NCBI RefSeq assembly: GCF_024323335.1
Contig: NC_066583.1
Span: 363,237,877 to 363,301,876, forward strand
Reading direction: 5' to 3'
Source of the DNA: Lathyrus oleraceus
Taxonomy: Eukaryota > Streptophyta > Magnoliopsida > Fabales > Fabaceae
DNA length: 64,000 bases
The translations under genes were made by a program, and so were the position numbers. The notes beneath the pieces are model-generated. The model did no database searches and was not told the origin of the DNA. It saw only the letters and a program-made list of their open reading frames with translations. Shown here one piece after another: positions 48,501-60,840 of this stretch (positions within the stretch are counted from its first letter, which is position 1; each line of letters begins with the position of its first letter).

Positions 48501-50205
48501 ACTATTCACCTACGGCCGCGCACGGTGGAAACCACCGTCTTCTTCATGAAGACGGTGGAGGAACAGTAACTGCTTCCATTTTTTTTGCAGAATCGGCCAA
48601 AATTTATATCATTCGAACCGTTATCACACGAGGAACACGAATCCATCATCAAATCATATTAATTCATCATAACAAATGCAAATCGAGCAAAAACAGTTTG
48701 ACATCCAAAACTTCTAATCATCATAACTTGCTCAATATACGACCAATTTCATTTCTACAACTACCAGAACGCTCAGCATGAGAAGCTCTACATAAACATG
48801 GCAAAATATTGGAGAATTAAGAGCTTCGAAAAACCTACCTCTTGAAGAGCAGTATGAGTAAACGAGCAATTCAAGGCTTGGCAAGCTCCAAAATCAGTCC
48901 TGAGATGATGTTATGAAGCTTTATGTGTGAATTGAAGCTTGGAGATGCTTGGATCTAGCTCAGATGGAAGCTTCCATGTTCATTGTTCTTGAGCTTGCAC
49001 AACACGAATCTTGGCCAAATGCTGCAATCAAGAGCTTGATCTATACCTAATGATCCTCAGAGAACCACAATATGCAATAAAATCAAAGGCTTATGTGAAA
49101 GAAATTGAAGTTTCAAATTGGAGAAATTTTGGAGGGAAAGTTTGAATCTAGATCTAGAATGATGAAAATCTAAAAATTCTGTTAGGATTATCCTTTTATA
49201 TGCCGTGTTAATCCATTTGCTAATTAGAATTAAGCATGGTTAATGAAATTTTAGTGAGAAATAAGGTGTAGTGCAAAAATTGATTTTTCACCCCATGCAT
49301 GCAACATGCACGTGAACAGTACCACATGGCCATGCAATTTCACTTAAAATCATCTTATGAACATGTTGGAATGGTTAAAAAGCTCATATGATGCACCAAA
49401 TTCAAATTCATGATTTTCCCTCCAAAATGAGCATGAATGAGCAAATGGTCATGTGATGAAATTTCATGCAATGCCTTGATGGATTTGGAAAATATAAGTC
49501 ATGACAAGCATTATGCAAAAAGAGGCACTCAATTTGGAGTTTTAGATCAAAAGTTATGGCTTGTTGAATTTCCATGCACACTTGGCAATGATTTGATCAT
49601 ATCTTCTCAACCATTCATCAGATGCTCATGATCTTGGACTTTTTGGAAATGGGAGAGAAAGATCTTCAACTTTAGTGTTGGAAAAAATTTCATTTGAAGC
49701 TTCTTTGATGTTGGAAAGTCAAGTTGAATTTGGTCCAAAAACTTGTCATTTTTGGAAACTTGAAATTACAGGTCACTTTCCATTTTGGGAAACTTTTGAT
49801 ATGGCTTCAAATCCTTCAAGGTAGATGTTTGACATGATGAATAAACCTCTTTTGGACATGAATGAAGTGTCTCAAACCATTTCTCCACCTCCTAGCCCTC
49901 AGTTGACTTGCAGTTGACTTTTATGGGCCCCAGATGACCTGAAACTGCACTGTGGACTTTGAGCCTTCAACACTTGGTACAATTACTTCAAAATGAACCT
50001 TGATTCATATAAGCTCTCTAAAACAACCATAGGGCCTTCATCTCAAGAAAAACCTTGCTCTCTTGCACTGAGGAATTCTCCTGATGCCAGTCTTGACTGA
50101 TAAGATGCAATACAATATGCAATGTTAATGTAATGTTAGTGCAATGTCAATGACCTAAAAAATGAAATGAATGCATGAATGGGGGTGCAAATTTGAGGTG
50201 GTACA
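45576..50205 (-). repeat. Ogre 5' LTR
   Basis: 4630 bp. On the minus strand it starts TGTACCACCTCAAATTTGC at 50205 and ends CGACA at 45576, followed by GT and the PBS. It aligns over its whole length with 6338-10968. Near 46023-46193 it holds three 57-bp tandem units (ATGCCAATCGCTGG core). Its outer edge abuts copia-relic DNA with a candidate target duplication ATAAG at 50206. It should contain the promoter and transcription start; I could not place a TATA box with confidence. Confidence 0.9.
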
Positions 50206-50399
50206 ATAAGTAGGTTTAGTCATGGAGAGTAGTCCTAGCATTAAGTTTTCTTCTATGAAAGTAGACCTTTTCTTTCTAGGACAATCTTTATTTCAAAAAA
50301 TCAACTCTTCTAGATATGAAGACTTGTACTTGAAGGTCTTCTTAGATTGTGATACTTTTGAGGAGCCATATTGTGCTTCTTCATAATCTTCTTACACCT

Positions 50400-51830
50400 G
50401 GATGAGCTTTTGATTTTGGATCAACTTCTAGACCACCAACTTTTGAAGTTCAAATAGTTTTTGAACATCCAACTTCTTATGGATTGTTAGCTTATGAATT
50501 TCCAACTTCTGGATCTCTAGCTTCTGAGGTGTCTTTAGACACACATATTTTTGAAAAGCTTTGAACTAGCTCTGACATTTTATTGTCTAGCTCTTTGTTA
50601 TCAAATTTGATATGTATTGACTCCTCAATCATTTTGGTTTTAGAGTTATACACCCTGTATGTCTTTGAGCGTTCAAAGTATCATCCTAAAAAGACACCCA
50701 TTTGAGCTTTGACATCAAATTTCTTTAGATAAACTTTATTTTTTAAGATGTAACATGTACATCTGAACTGATGAAAATAAGAAATGCTTGGTTTTCTTCC
50801 TTTGAACAACTCATATGAAGTCTTGTTTAGTATGTCTAATTCAGATTCTATTATGAACATAACATGTTGTGGTTACAACTTCTGTCCACAAGTACTTAGG
50901 TAAATTTTTTTCATGGATCATAGTTCTGTCCATTTCTTATAAAGATATATTCTTTCTCTCCACAACTCCATTTTTCTATGGAATTCTAGGAGAAGAGAAC
51001 TCATGAAGAATTCCATGTTCTTTATCCTCCATGATCACTTCTTACTTTTAAATGTTTTGATTCCTTTTCATTTTGTACTTGTATGCAGAAGATGATTCAT
51101 CCTTAATTATAAGGAATTTAGCCTAGACCATCTGCTATAGTCATCAATTATCAATGACCCATATTTCTTCCCATTGATTGATGCAATACCAACTGAACCA
51201 AACAAATCAATGTGAACCAATTATAAAGGTCTGAAGGTAGAGACAATGTTCTTAGTTTTAAAAGAAGTTTTATTAATTTTCCCTACTTGGCATGCTCCAC
51301 AAAGAGCCTCTAAGTGATAATTAAGTTCTAACAATCCTTTAACAAGTTTTAACTTGCTAAGTTTAAAGATTAATCTCTAGTTATCATGACATAACCTTCT
51401 GTGCCAGGGCCACTTTTCATCACTCACTAATAGAAGGCAAAGTACATTCTGACCAACCAATTCAGAAAAATTAATTTTATAAATATTTCCCTTTCTCCTA
51501 CCTTTGAACACTATGGACTTGTCATACTTATTCATGACTATACATTTGTTCTTATTAAACACGACTTTATAACCACTGTCACAAAATTGAATAATGCTCA
51601 ATAGGTTATGTTTTAGTCCATCTACCAACCAAACATTATTAGTTGAGATAGAGGAATTACCAATAGTACCCATACCAATGATCCTTCCTTTCTGGTTTCC
51701 TCCAAATTCTACAGTTCCTCCCTCTTTTAGAGTTAGGGTTTGGAACATATGTTTTTATATGCCATGAGAAGCCACTGTCCAGGTACCATGACAACTACTT
51801 TGCTCATCCATTAAAGCATATCTGTAGCAA
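50400..51830 (-). pseudogene. SIRE-like copia protease end, pre-integrase and integrase, decayed
   Basis: A 123-codon frame (51748-51377) gives the end of protease and the pre-integrase domain: GTIGNSSISTNNVWLVDGLK, HNLLSIIQFCDSGYKVVFNK, WPWHRRLCHDN. Beyond a frame break come the zinc-domain end (LCGACQVGKINKTSF) and the first catalytic Asp (LVHIDLFGSV). From about 50720 to 50400 is the integrase linker (ESIHIKFDNKELDN). Many stops are present. Confidence 0.75.
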
Positions 51831-52259
51831 AAACAATTTCATACTTAGGTACCCATAGTCTTATGGCCCATTTATCATTAGTTATGATATGTTTCTTCTT
51901 ATTTTGTACCTCAGTTTTCATATAGTAAGGCTTAGGATTATTCAAGACTTCTAATTTAAAAGTTTGTTGTCTTAAATGTATCTTGGACTTTGGTTCAGAA
52001 CCTTTAAGAACCTTATATCCTGATGTCTTAGGTTTTGGTTTCTTCAGAACCTTTGACTTTAGAGTCTTAGGTTCTGATTTCTTCAGAACCCTTGACTCAA
52101 CAATTTTAGATTCTGACTGGTTGAAAACCTTTGCTTTGTCAGTAACAGGTACAAAATAAGAATCTAGCCCTTATGAGCAAAGCTTGAAGAAGAAGGTTCT
52201 GTTGGTTTAATCAAGGTTTTAGAACTTGGATTTAAAGGTTTTTAAGAATAACCAATACC

Positions 52260-53320
52260 TTCTCATTTTCTTCTACTTACACCATAAATCATGGATGCAA
52301 GTTTAGTTCTATTAAAGCCATTTATGATAAGCTCTTGAAGAGACATTTCATGCTCATCAATGGGTTTATGAAACACTTCTTTTACTAGAGCAAGACGATC
52401 TCTTTCTAAAGCTTCATTTTTGTTTTCAGAAGATTTTAATTCATATTGCTTTTTAAATATTTTCATATGTCTAGATTTTTTTACACCAACCCATAAGGTC
52501 TTGAATAAAAGTAATCAAATCAGAATGAGATAGTTTAAAAAAATACATGATCCTGTTCTTCAGATTCTGAACCAGAATCTGAGTCAGATTCTGTGTCTGA
52601 AGACGTAAGCGCCATCAAAGCTAGACTGGCTTCTTCCTCATCTTTTTTCCGATTCATCTTCTATGTCAAGTTCATCCTATATTTCCATGAGACTATTCTT
52701 GAACTTATTTGTGAAGCTTTCCTTTTGATAGCTTCATTTCTTTGACTTTTCCTTTTGCAACTCTGGAAAGTCAGCATTGAAATGACCATGCTTCTTGTAG
52801 TAGAATCATCCCTTCTGATCGTCTTTCTTGTCTCTTGAACTTGATCCTGAGAGGCCACATCTTCTTCCTGAGAATCTTTTGTTCTTCCTTGTCAGACATT
52901 GAAATACTTTGATAATAAGGCCATCTCCTCATCATCCGAATCTTCTTCAGAAACTTCTACATCAGAAGCTTCTTTAGACTCTTAGACTTGAGAAGCCTTA
53001 GCAGATTTAGCAACAAATTTCAAAGCGAGAAACTTTGACTTCTTAGCAGGTTCATCTCAATTAAGTTCCATCTCATGGCTTTGGAGGTTGCTTATAAGGA
53101 TTTCTATACTTAATGTATTTAAGTCTTTGGTTTCTTGGATAACTGTCACCTTATGTCTGTATCTGACAAGAAGACTCCTAACAATCTTCTTGACATGATT
53201 AGAGGTTATGTAGTTTTTGTTAAGATCCTGAAGTCTAGACACCAAAATTTGAAACCTTGAGAACATGGTTTCAATATCTTCATCTTCCTTCATTCTGAAC
53301 AGTTCATGTAAATAGTGATT
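52260..53320 (-). pseudogene. gag: SIRE-like copia Gag, decayed
   Basis: Pieces: MKEDEDIETMFSRFQILVSR with NLQSHEMELN (53293-53057), then a former zinc knuckle reading FYYKKHGHFNADFPELQKEK near 52745-52805. The latter retains the His but has Tyr or Phe where metal-binding Cys are expected. HEMSLQELIINGFNRTKLAS (52466-52263) ends it. Stops and frameshifts are frequent. Confidence 0.75.
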
Positions 53321-53330
53321 GCACCTAAGA

Positions 53331-53344
53331 GGGGGGGGGGGGGG
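53331..53344. repeat. Poly-G run (14 G)
   Basis: Follows GTGATTGCACCTAAGA. Long G runs are unstable and error-prone in sequencing, so the length is uncertain. Confidence 0.8.
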
Positions 53345-53386
53345 TATTAGGAACTTTGATAGATTTTCGCTTTATTAAAATTATAC

Positions 53387-56300
53387 TGTAGCGGTAAATT
53401 CATGATCATCAAGCTATGGATAAGCTAGAGATCAAATAACAAGAGTCGCCACCGCGCATTTATTGTTTCCAAGGGAAAAGAGAAAAAGTACGAACAAAAC
53501 CCAAAAAGTAAGAAGTTTTCAAATCAAAACTAATAAAAAGTCAGAGATTACAGGTAAGGGGGTTGGTTACACAGAGGGAAGGTGTTAGCACCCAAAGTGT
53601 CATAGGTACTCCTAGGGAGCCCTTTTTGTGTGCATATGTACTTGGTATAAAGTGATGTTTACAAACAAATAGAATGGGGGGATGAGAAAAGAATTCATTA
53701 ATTATATTTTTGTGTTTGCCAAGACCTTCGGTCTTATGCCTACGTACCAACATAAAATGAGGGATCAACACCTCGTAGTTCGTGATACAAATTTCAAAGT
53801 GGATGCATTGCTTTAAACAAAAATTAAGTTTGAAAGGCACATGGCCTAAAAATGGTTTGAACGAGTTAGTTCTTTTTTGGCTTTTTGAAAGTTTAAGTCA
53901 AGTATAGTTAAGTTTATTTACAAATTTGATTTAAGAAAATAGGTTTGAAAATGCAATGGCATAAGGCCAAAGTTTCTATCCTTTTTGCAAGAGTGGTCAA
54001 AGTTTAGAACAAAATAAGTTCAATCAAAGAAGGTTTTGGAAAAGGAGGGAGAAATTTTAAAATTAAAGAAATGGGGAGAAGATGAAGAGACTACCCTATG
54101 TACAAAATTAAAAGTTTAGAGTTGAAAAGATCTGACCAAATGGGTAGCAATCCAATAGACAAGAATGTCAATAGAAACCCAGAATTCCCTTGGACTTTTA
54201 GAATCAAGCAACACACAAATACACAATTATATTATCTTGAAGAGCAAGGCATCAAATAAATATGGCCACATCCAATGCTTATCCATTCCAAGATATTCCT
54301 CAAAGTAGCCCATGTAACAGATGAATTTCACAAGTCACAGGTTCAAAATAACAACTTCACAATGATCATGTTACAGGTGAACTCAGAGGGATCTCGAATG
54401 ATGTATCAGATGAAGTTTCAAATTGCAAGCACTTGATTTCTCAACAAGTTGGCATTGGCCAAGTCCTTTAGCATAGGAAGGTTGCCTAGATTCTAAGTCC
54501 ATTTGTCCAAGATCAAGCCAACAGTCCACACACAAGTTTTTTAGGGTTTTTGTTGTTATTATGTACATTAATGGTCAAAGACCACACAAACAAGTAAAGT
54601 ATACACAAACAAAATATATCACACAATATGGTCCAAATGGACAAAGTGAAAATTACATTAACATAAACAATTAGAATGATATAAACAATTAAAAACAAAT
54701 GAAAAATCAATTAAATCATGAAAAATATTAATAATGATCCAAAAAATAATTTTAATTCAGAATATGAAAGAGGAAAATATTTGAATTTTTTTGGTGAAAC
54801 TCCCATATTTTGTGGATCAATATTAAAATTAATATGAATTAATGAAAATAAAGCAATTAAAAATGAAAATTAAAATATCAGAAAAAACGTGGACCACTTG
54901 ATCTCCCTCATTAATTGAGGTGGCAAATCAAGTGGTCACAAACGCGCTATCCACAATGGACTCTAGTCAACGCACCATAACCTTGGTAATTTAAACCAAC
55001 GCACGAGATTATTTCATTTCAAAAGGATCCTGTGGCTCAGAACCATCCAGCTCACCACCGGCGTCTAAAGGCCGGTCAACTTCTTCGGCGACCCTGGCCG
55101 GTCTGGTTCAGTCATAACCATCACCAAAATTAAAAAGAAGGACATGATTTCAAAGTAAAAATGGCACTGAGCACGAATCTGACCTCAATTCATCCTAACT
55201 CCAAGTATATTGAAAGATACATGAAGTTTAATTTTGAGGTACATGAACTGAGTTGCTTCGATTTGGCCTAAAAGCAACTCAATCTTCTTGCCTACATTGG
55301 TAGGACTTCAGACAACCAAAGAATCAATAGAATTGAGCAAGATTGAGAGAGAACCAAAGAGATCAAAATTTCTGAAAAATACCTTCAATGTAGGTCTGGA
55401 TCCAACTGTTCTTGCCTTGGCTCGTGCTTGATCTCACTCCAAATGCTTGCAGAAGAAGAATTGAACACACAAGAGGTCTTGGATCCTTGGAGTTTTGAAT
55501 TTCAAAATAGTGAAAATTCAAACTCAAATTCAAGTGGATTTATCAGGATTATCCTTTGGAATGTGAGGGTTAAACGTTGGGGATTAAAGCTGGCGCGAAT
55601 GTCTGAAATGCTTAGCATGTGAGGCTCTATTTATATCTGAAACCATTGATATATGCACACTTGAAATCACTTTCCAAATTTGGTCATCGATGATGCATGG
55701 GTGCATGGGCGCACACAGGCCCATGAAATCATTGCCTTAGGTCCATAAATGAGTGTGAGAGAGTCTGAAACCAACTTGGATTGCAAGGCAAGTGTGTGTG
55801 AAGATTTGAAGTTTGATCCTTGCCAAATGATGATAACATGTTCAAGCCATGCGCAGCCTATGCATTCCTTGCCCAAAATGGATGAATTTGAGCTCTTTGA
55901 AAAGGTGAGATCACGAGGAGAAACTTTCATGTTCAACACTTTTCTATTTGGATCTTGGAACGTGAAGAAATTTGAGGTGGAAGTTTGGAAATTTTAACAT
56001 ATTGAAAGTTTTTCTAAGTGTCAAGCCATATGTCTCAATATTCCACCTTGCTTAACTTTTTATATGATCTTCAAATGAGAAAAGTGTCTTCATTAAAGTT
56101 GTATCTCTCTCAAAGACCTTCAAAATGGTCACCAATTTCATGTCATTGGGATTTGAAATGATATAGTTATGCATTTTTGAAGTTTGGAAAAATCACTTGA
56201 TCAATGGTATAGGTCAAAAGTGACCTATAATGTAGTTTCACATCTTGAATTCTATTGTGCAACTTGGAAATATTTCATCTCATAAAAATTGAGCAAGTTA

Positions 56301-57093
56301 TGGCCTTGGGAAGTTGACTTTCAAATTAGGGTTTAGACAAAATGACCTATAATGTTTCAACATAGAAAATGATTTTCCAAGCAAAAATATCTCTAGGTCT
56401 CAACATGAAAGTTTCTTGTAATGGAATTTAGAGTAAGTTTTCTCTTGGAATCATTTCCATATGGTGAAAATTGTAGGAGATGGGGTCTAGGGAGACCCAA
56501 TTTTGATCAGATGAATTCATCTGGCCAACCACCATCAACCAACTTGCTACCTTCCATTCTATCGACTTTATAGGTTCATGTCAGATCATATATGCATAAT
56601 ATGATGAATTTTGAAGTGTCACTTGAGAGATTTGATCAATTGGTGAGATAGCTTGTTGGAGAAGTTACTCAAGATACCCAGTCAAACTAGGGTTTCCAAG
56701 GCAAATCATTCTCAAACTCTTGAAGAAAACTTGATCAATATAACATGTAGAACTCATTGGAACTCATAAATGATTCTCATAACCATTCTTGTATCAATCC
56801 ATGGTTGTGCTCTTTGTCATGAGGGTCTCAAACCCTAGATATGAACTTGATATATCAATGGAGATCATGCCCTACCTACAAGAGAGTTAAGCAAATGCAA
56901 ATACATATTTTTGGTATTTTGGTTGGTAAAAATTATAAAATACAAGTATGATACAATCACATAGTGCTTGGTGATCTCTCCCAAAACAAACCCAATGAAA
57001 GAGGGGTAAGGAGGATGCCAAGGTATGATCCCAATGCTAATGCTTATGATGGAATTGCATAAGGGATCTTAGGGTCAAAATTGGGGTCTTACA
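53387..57093 (-). mobile_element. Solo LTR (3.7 kb), Ogre/Tat-like, with perfect target duplication
   Basis: 3707 bp. The minus strand starts TGTAAGACCCCAATTTTGAC at 57093 and ends ACCGCTACA at 53387. It is flanked by TATAC on both sides (53382-53386 and 57094-57098). There are no PBS, coding region or second LTR. It shares end motifs and the GTCGCCACCGC and GGTACTCCTAGGGAGCCC blocks with the 13443-19339 LTR, but is shorter. Best explained by LTR-LTR recombination of an element inserted in the SIRE-like LTR. Confidence 0.88.
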
Positions 57094-58572
57094 TATACTT
57101 TTAACTTTATGGTTTGGTGATGATTAAAAAGCGGTAAAGTGCTGAAATATAAAGAACACGACGATGTATCCTGGTTCCCCTTACAATCCGAGGTTACTCC
57201 ATTCCCCTTACGTAGTAAGAGGTTTCACTATCTGTTTAAAACTTTGTACAAGCATATCCTAGGAAGTATACACAAGTTCCTATCTCAATCAATAAGGACA
57301 ATCCCCTTATGATCTTTACAAAGTGAAACAAGAGAACAATCCTCTCTTTTTCACTCTCTTGCTTCCAACAATCCTGGACAACAAGATATTCATAATAATA
57401 TGAATTTTTACAAGAGTTTGAAGTTGGATAACAATGTATCAATTACTAGAATTAATCTTCTCTATCAAGTAAGCATTTCACAATATGTTATACAAGTGCT
57501 CACAGATTATAATATTTAAGCTTTCAGAAATGCAATGAAAATGTATGCAGTTAGTTTCACACAAAGTTTGTATCACAAGACACTTGTTTTGAAAATGAGA
57601 GAGAATTGAGTTTGAATTGCAATAAAAGGGGTAAGTTTTCAAAATCTTATAAGTAGAGTGTTTATATAACCTCAATACCTTTATGAATGTGTATGTATTC
57701 ATGGAAAGATTCCATGCTTGAGGGATGAAAAGTTAAGTTTGTTAAAATTAAATTTTGAATGAAACAATGCTACTGCTTTAGTGGTAACCGATTACCAAAA
57801 ATGGTGTAACCGATTACACCTGAATCGATATAATTTTTTTCAAAGTTTTATATGTGTAACCGATTACCAAAAACGGTGTAAACGATTACAGATAATAATG
57901 CACAACAAAGAACTCAAATTTATGTATGTGTAAACGATTACCAGGAATGGTGTAACCGATTACACCTGCTTTGAAACTGAAAAATACTTCAAAATATGAG
58001 TTCAACCAAGTTCCGAAATACTTTAAAGTGAATGTGTGCATATGTAAATGATCAACATGATTTTTCTTGAGCACTTAAGTATTAACATAACGTGATTGCT
58101 ACTTGTACCTCAAAAATGTTGATAAACCATAAAGTTCCAAAGCTAGTCTTCATAAGTTGAATGATACTGAACACTTGGTGCCTTAGCTTTGACCATGAGG
58201 CTTTTTCCATTCTTTTTCTATGAGCATTTGCTTCTAAATTGTATTCATCAAAACTAATATTTGGAGAAGTTTGACTTCACATTCTCCCCTTTTTTGATGA
58301 TGACAAACCGTTGAAAGTTCAACAATATTTTCTCCCCATAACAATGATAACTCCCCCTTGATTAATGCTCCCCCTTGATCCTTGAATGAGAGTATTTGGG
58401 AATTTTTTGCTTGCTGCAAATGTTAGAGAAAGACATACACATACACATAACATCTTCCCCCCTTTGTCATTAGTAAAAGGGATGGGAAAAGTCTTTAAAT
58501 ATTATGAACATACAAGAAATCTTTGACAAAAATAGAACATGACATAACATAACATAATAAGTCTTACATAAC
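57094..58572 (-). repeat. SIRE/Maximus-like LTR remnant
   Basis: No gene. The minus strand contains TTTGTCATCATCAAAAAAGG followed by GGAGAATGTGAAG (near 58275-58305), typical of the start of SIRE/Maximus LTRs. The plus strand has CTCCCCCTTGATTAATGCTC. It continues the relic at 50206-53386 across the solo LTR. A cluster of GTAACCGATTAC palindromes is at 57784-57963. Confidence 0.65.
57784..57963. repeat. Three pairs of GTAACCGATTAC palindromes
   Basis: Copies start at 57784, 57806, 57856, 57878, 57930 and 57952. Each pair is exactly 22 bp apart. Two copies (57878, 57930) read GTAAACGATTAC. The sequence between pair members is a conserved C(C)AAAAA(T/C)GGT-like spacer; between pairs it is unrelated. 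Confidence 0.9.
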
Positions 58573-60840
58573 TGTAAGACCCCAATTTTTGACCCTAAGA
58601 TCCCTCATGCAATTCCATCATAAGCATTAACATTGGGATCATACCTTGGCATCCTCCTTACCCCTTCCTTCATTGGGTTTGTTTTGGGAGAGATCATTAA
58701 GTAATTTGTGATTGTATCATACTTGTATTTTATCATTTCACTAACCAAAATACCAAAAATATGTCTTTGCATTTGCCTAACTCTTTTGTAGGTAGGACAT
58801 GATCTCATTGATTCATCAAGTCCACATCTAGGGTTTAAGACCCTCATGAACAAAGTGCACAACGAAGAATTGATTCAAGAATGGTTATGAGCATCATATA
58901 TGAGTACTAATGTTCTCTACATGTTATATTGATCAAGTTTTCTTCAAGAGTTTGAGGGTGATTCGCTTTGGAAACCTTAGTTTGACTAGGTATCTTGAGT
59001 AACTTCTCCAACAAGCTATCTCACCAATTGATCAAATTTCTCAAGGTACATTTCAAATTTCATCATATTATGCATATATGATCTACCATGAGCCAAGAAA
59101 GTTAAGAGAGTTGGAAATTGGCAAGTTGGTTGATGGTGGTTGGCCAGATGAATTCATCTGATCAAAACTGGGTCTCCCTAGACCCTATCTCCTACAATTT
59201 TCACCATATGAAAATGATTACAATAGAAAACTTACTCTAAATGACATTCCAAACAACTTTAATGTTGATACCTAGAGCTAATTTTTCTTGGAAAATCATT
59301 TTCTATGTTTAAACATTATAGGTCATTTTGTCTAAACCCAAATTTGAAAGCAACTTCCCAAGGCCATAACTTGCTCAATTTTTATGATATGAAATATTTC
59401 CAAGTTGAAAAATCAAATTCAATGTGTCTAATTCAACTTTTATGTTTGGAGTGGGAGCTAATCCAACTTTTTTGAGCATGTGATATGAGGCTACATTAAA
59501 GGTCACTTTTGACCTATACCATTGATCAAGTGATTTTTCCAAACTTCAAAAATGCATAACTCTATCATTTCAAATCCAAATGACATGAAATTGGTGACCA
59601 TTTTGAAGGTATTTGAGATAGATATAACTTTGATGAAGACACGTTTCTCATTTGAAGCTCCTATAAAAAGTTAAGCAAGATGGAATATTGAGACATATGG
59701 CTTGACACTTAGAAAATTTTTGATATGTCAAATTTTTACAAACTTCAACCTCAAATTTCTCCAAGTTCCAAGCTCCAATTGAAAAATTGTTCAACATTAA
59801 ACTTGTTCTTATTGATCTCACCTTTTCAAAAAGCTCAAATTTTTTCATTTTGGATAAGAAATGCATATGCTGCGCATGGCTTAACAGGATTATATCATTT
59901 GGCATGGATCCAACATCAAGCATCAATACACATGTGCCTTGCAATCTCAGCTAACTTCAAAGCCTCTGAACTTCAAATTTGGACCTTCAGCCATCATTTC
60001 ATGGGCCTATGCACGCCCATGCAGCTTTGCATCATCATTTGCCAATTTTGGAAAGTGGAAGAGAGTGTGCAAATATCACATGCTTTGGCTATATATAGAG
60101 CTTCAATTGATCAGAAATAACAACACAATTGCGCCAGGTTTGATCCCCCATTGAAAATCCTTCACTCTTATAGGATAAACCTGATAAATTCATTTGAATT
60201 TGAGCTTGAATCTCCACTGTTTTGGAATTCAATTCTCCAGGAATCCATTGCTTCTAAACCTTTCCATTCTCTTCCTGCAAGTGATTGAAGTGAGTCCAAG
60301 TGCAAGCAAGCTCAAGAGCCAACAAGTTCAGACCTCCATTGAATGTAATTTGCAGAAATTTTAAATTCTTCGATTCTCTCAAATTCTTGCTCAATTCCAT
60401 TGATTCTTTGGTTGTCTGAAGTCCTACTAATGTTGGCAAGAAGATTGAGTTGCTTTGAGGTCAAATCGAAGCAACTCAGTTCATGTACCTCAGATTTCAA
60501 TTCCACATATCTCTTAATATATTTGGAATTGGAGTAATTGAAGGTTAGATTCGAGCTCAATGCCATTTTCTCTTTAAGATCATGTCCTTGTTTCTTTTTT
60601 TGGTGATGGTTTATGTTGACCAGTCCGGTGAGGCTCACTGGGGAAGATGACCGAAGCTCTGGCTCCGGCGATGACGTCACTTGCATTTGAACCATAGGAT
60701 CCTCCTCTCACGTTCTAATCCTGAGTGTTGCTTTGAATTACCATCTAGGCCACGCGATTGACTCATGTACATGTGGAGCGCGTGTTTTGGATCATCAGAT
60801 CTGCCACCTCAATTAATGAGGGAGATCTGATGGTCCATGA
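58573..60840 (+). mobile_element. Truncated LTR of the same family as 53387-57093, inverted
   Basis: Starts TGTAAGACCCCAATTTTTGA and follows the reverse complement of 57093 down to about 54890 with moderate divergence: matching blocks at 58605-58670, 58990-59170, 59280-59370 and 60420-60490. It breaks off near 60840 after the AATTAATGAGGGAGATCTGA block; the last third of the LTR is missing. The left flank is ATAAC. Minus-strand frames here are noncoding LTR shadows. Confidence 0.78.

Larger units (their letters stand above)
6338..50205 (-). mobile_element. Ogre (Tat-lineage Ty3/gypsy) LTR retrotransposon, full-length with nested insertions
   Basis: In minus-strand order: 5' LTR, tRNA-Arg-type PBS, gag, aspartic protease, intron, RT, RNase H, archaeal-type RNase H, integrase, long 3' UTR with tandem repeats, polypurine tract, 3' LTR. 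This order, the intron between protease and RT and the two RNase H domains are established traits of Ogre/Tat elements. Removing the Tekay insertion, the copia insertion and the 1.9-kb internal duplication leaves about 20.1 kb, in the usual Ogre range. The right flank is ATAAG (50206-50210). No matching TSD follows the other LTR, because that LTR runs straight into a second internal region. The coding region is broken by a nonsense codon, a gag frameshift and the insertions, so this copy cannot act autonomously. Confidence 0.9.
50206..53386 (-). mobile_element. SIRE/Maximus-like copia relic, internal region
   Basis: Decayed minus-strand gag, protease and integrase pieces in copia order. The Ogre 5' LTR abuts it at 50205, so the Ogre inserted into this older element and its RT part may lie beyond the left end of the window. 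The right side passes into LTR-like sequence near 53300 and is cut by the solo LTR at 53387. Confidence 0.75.
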
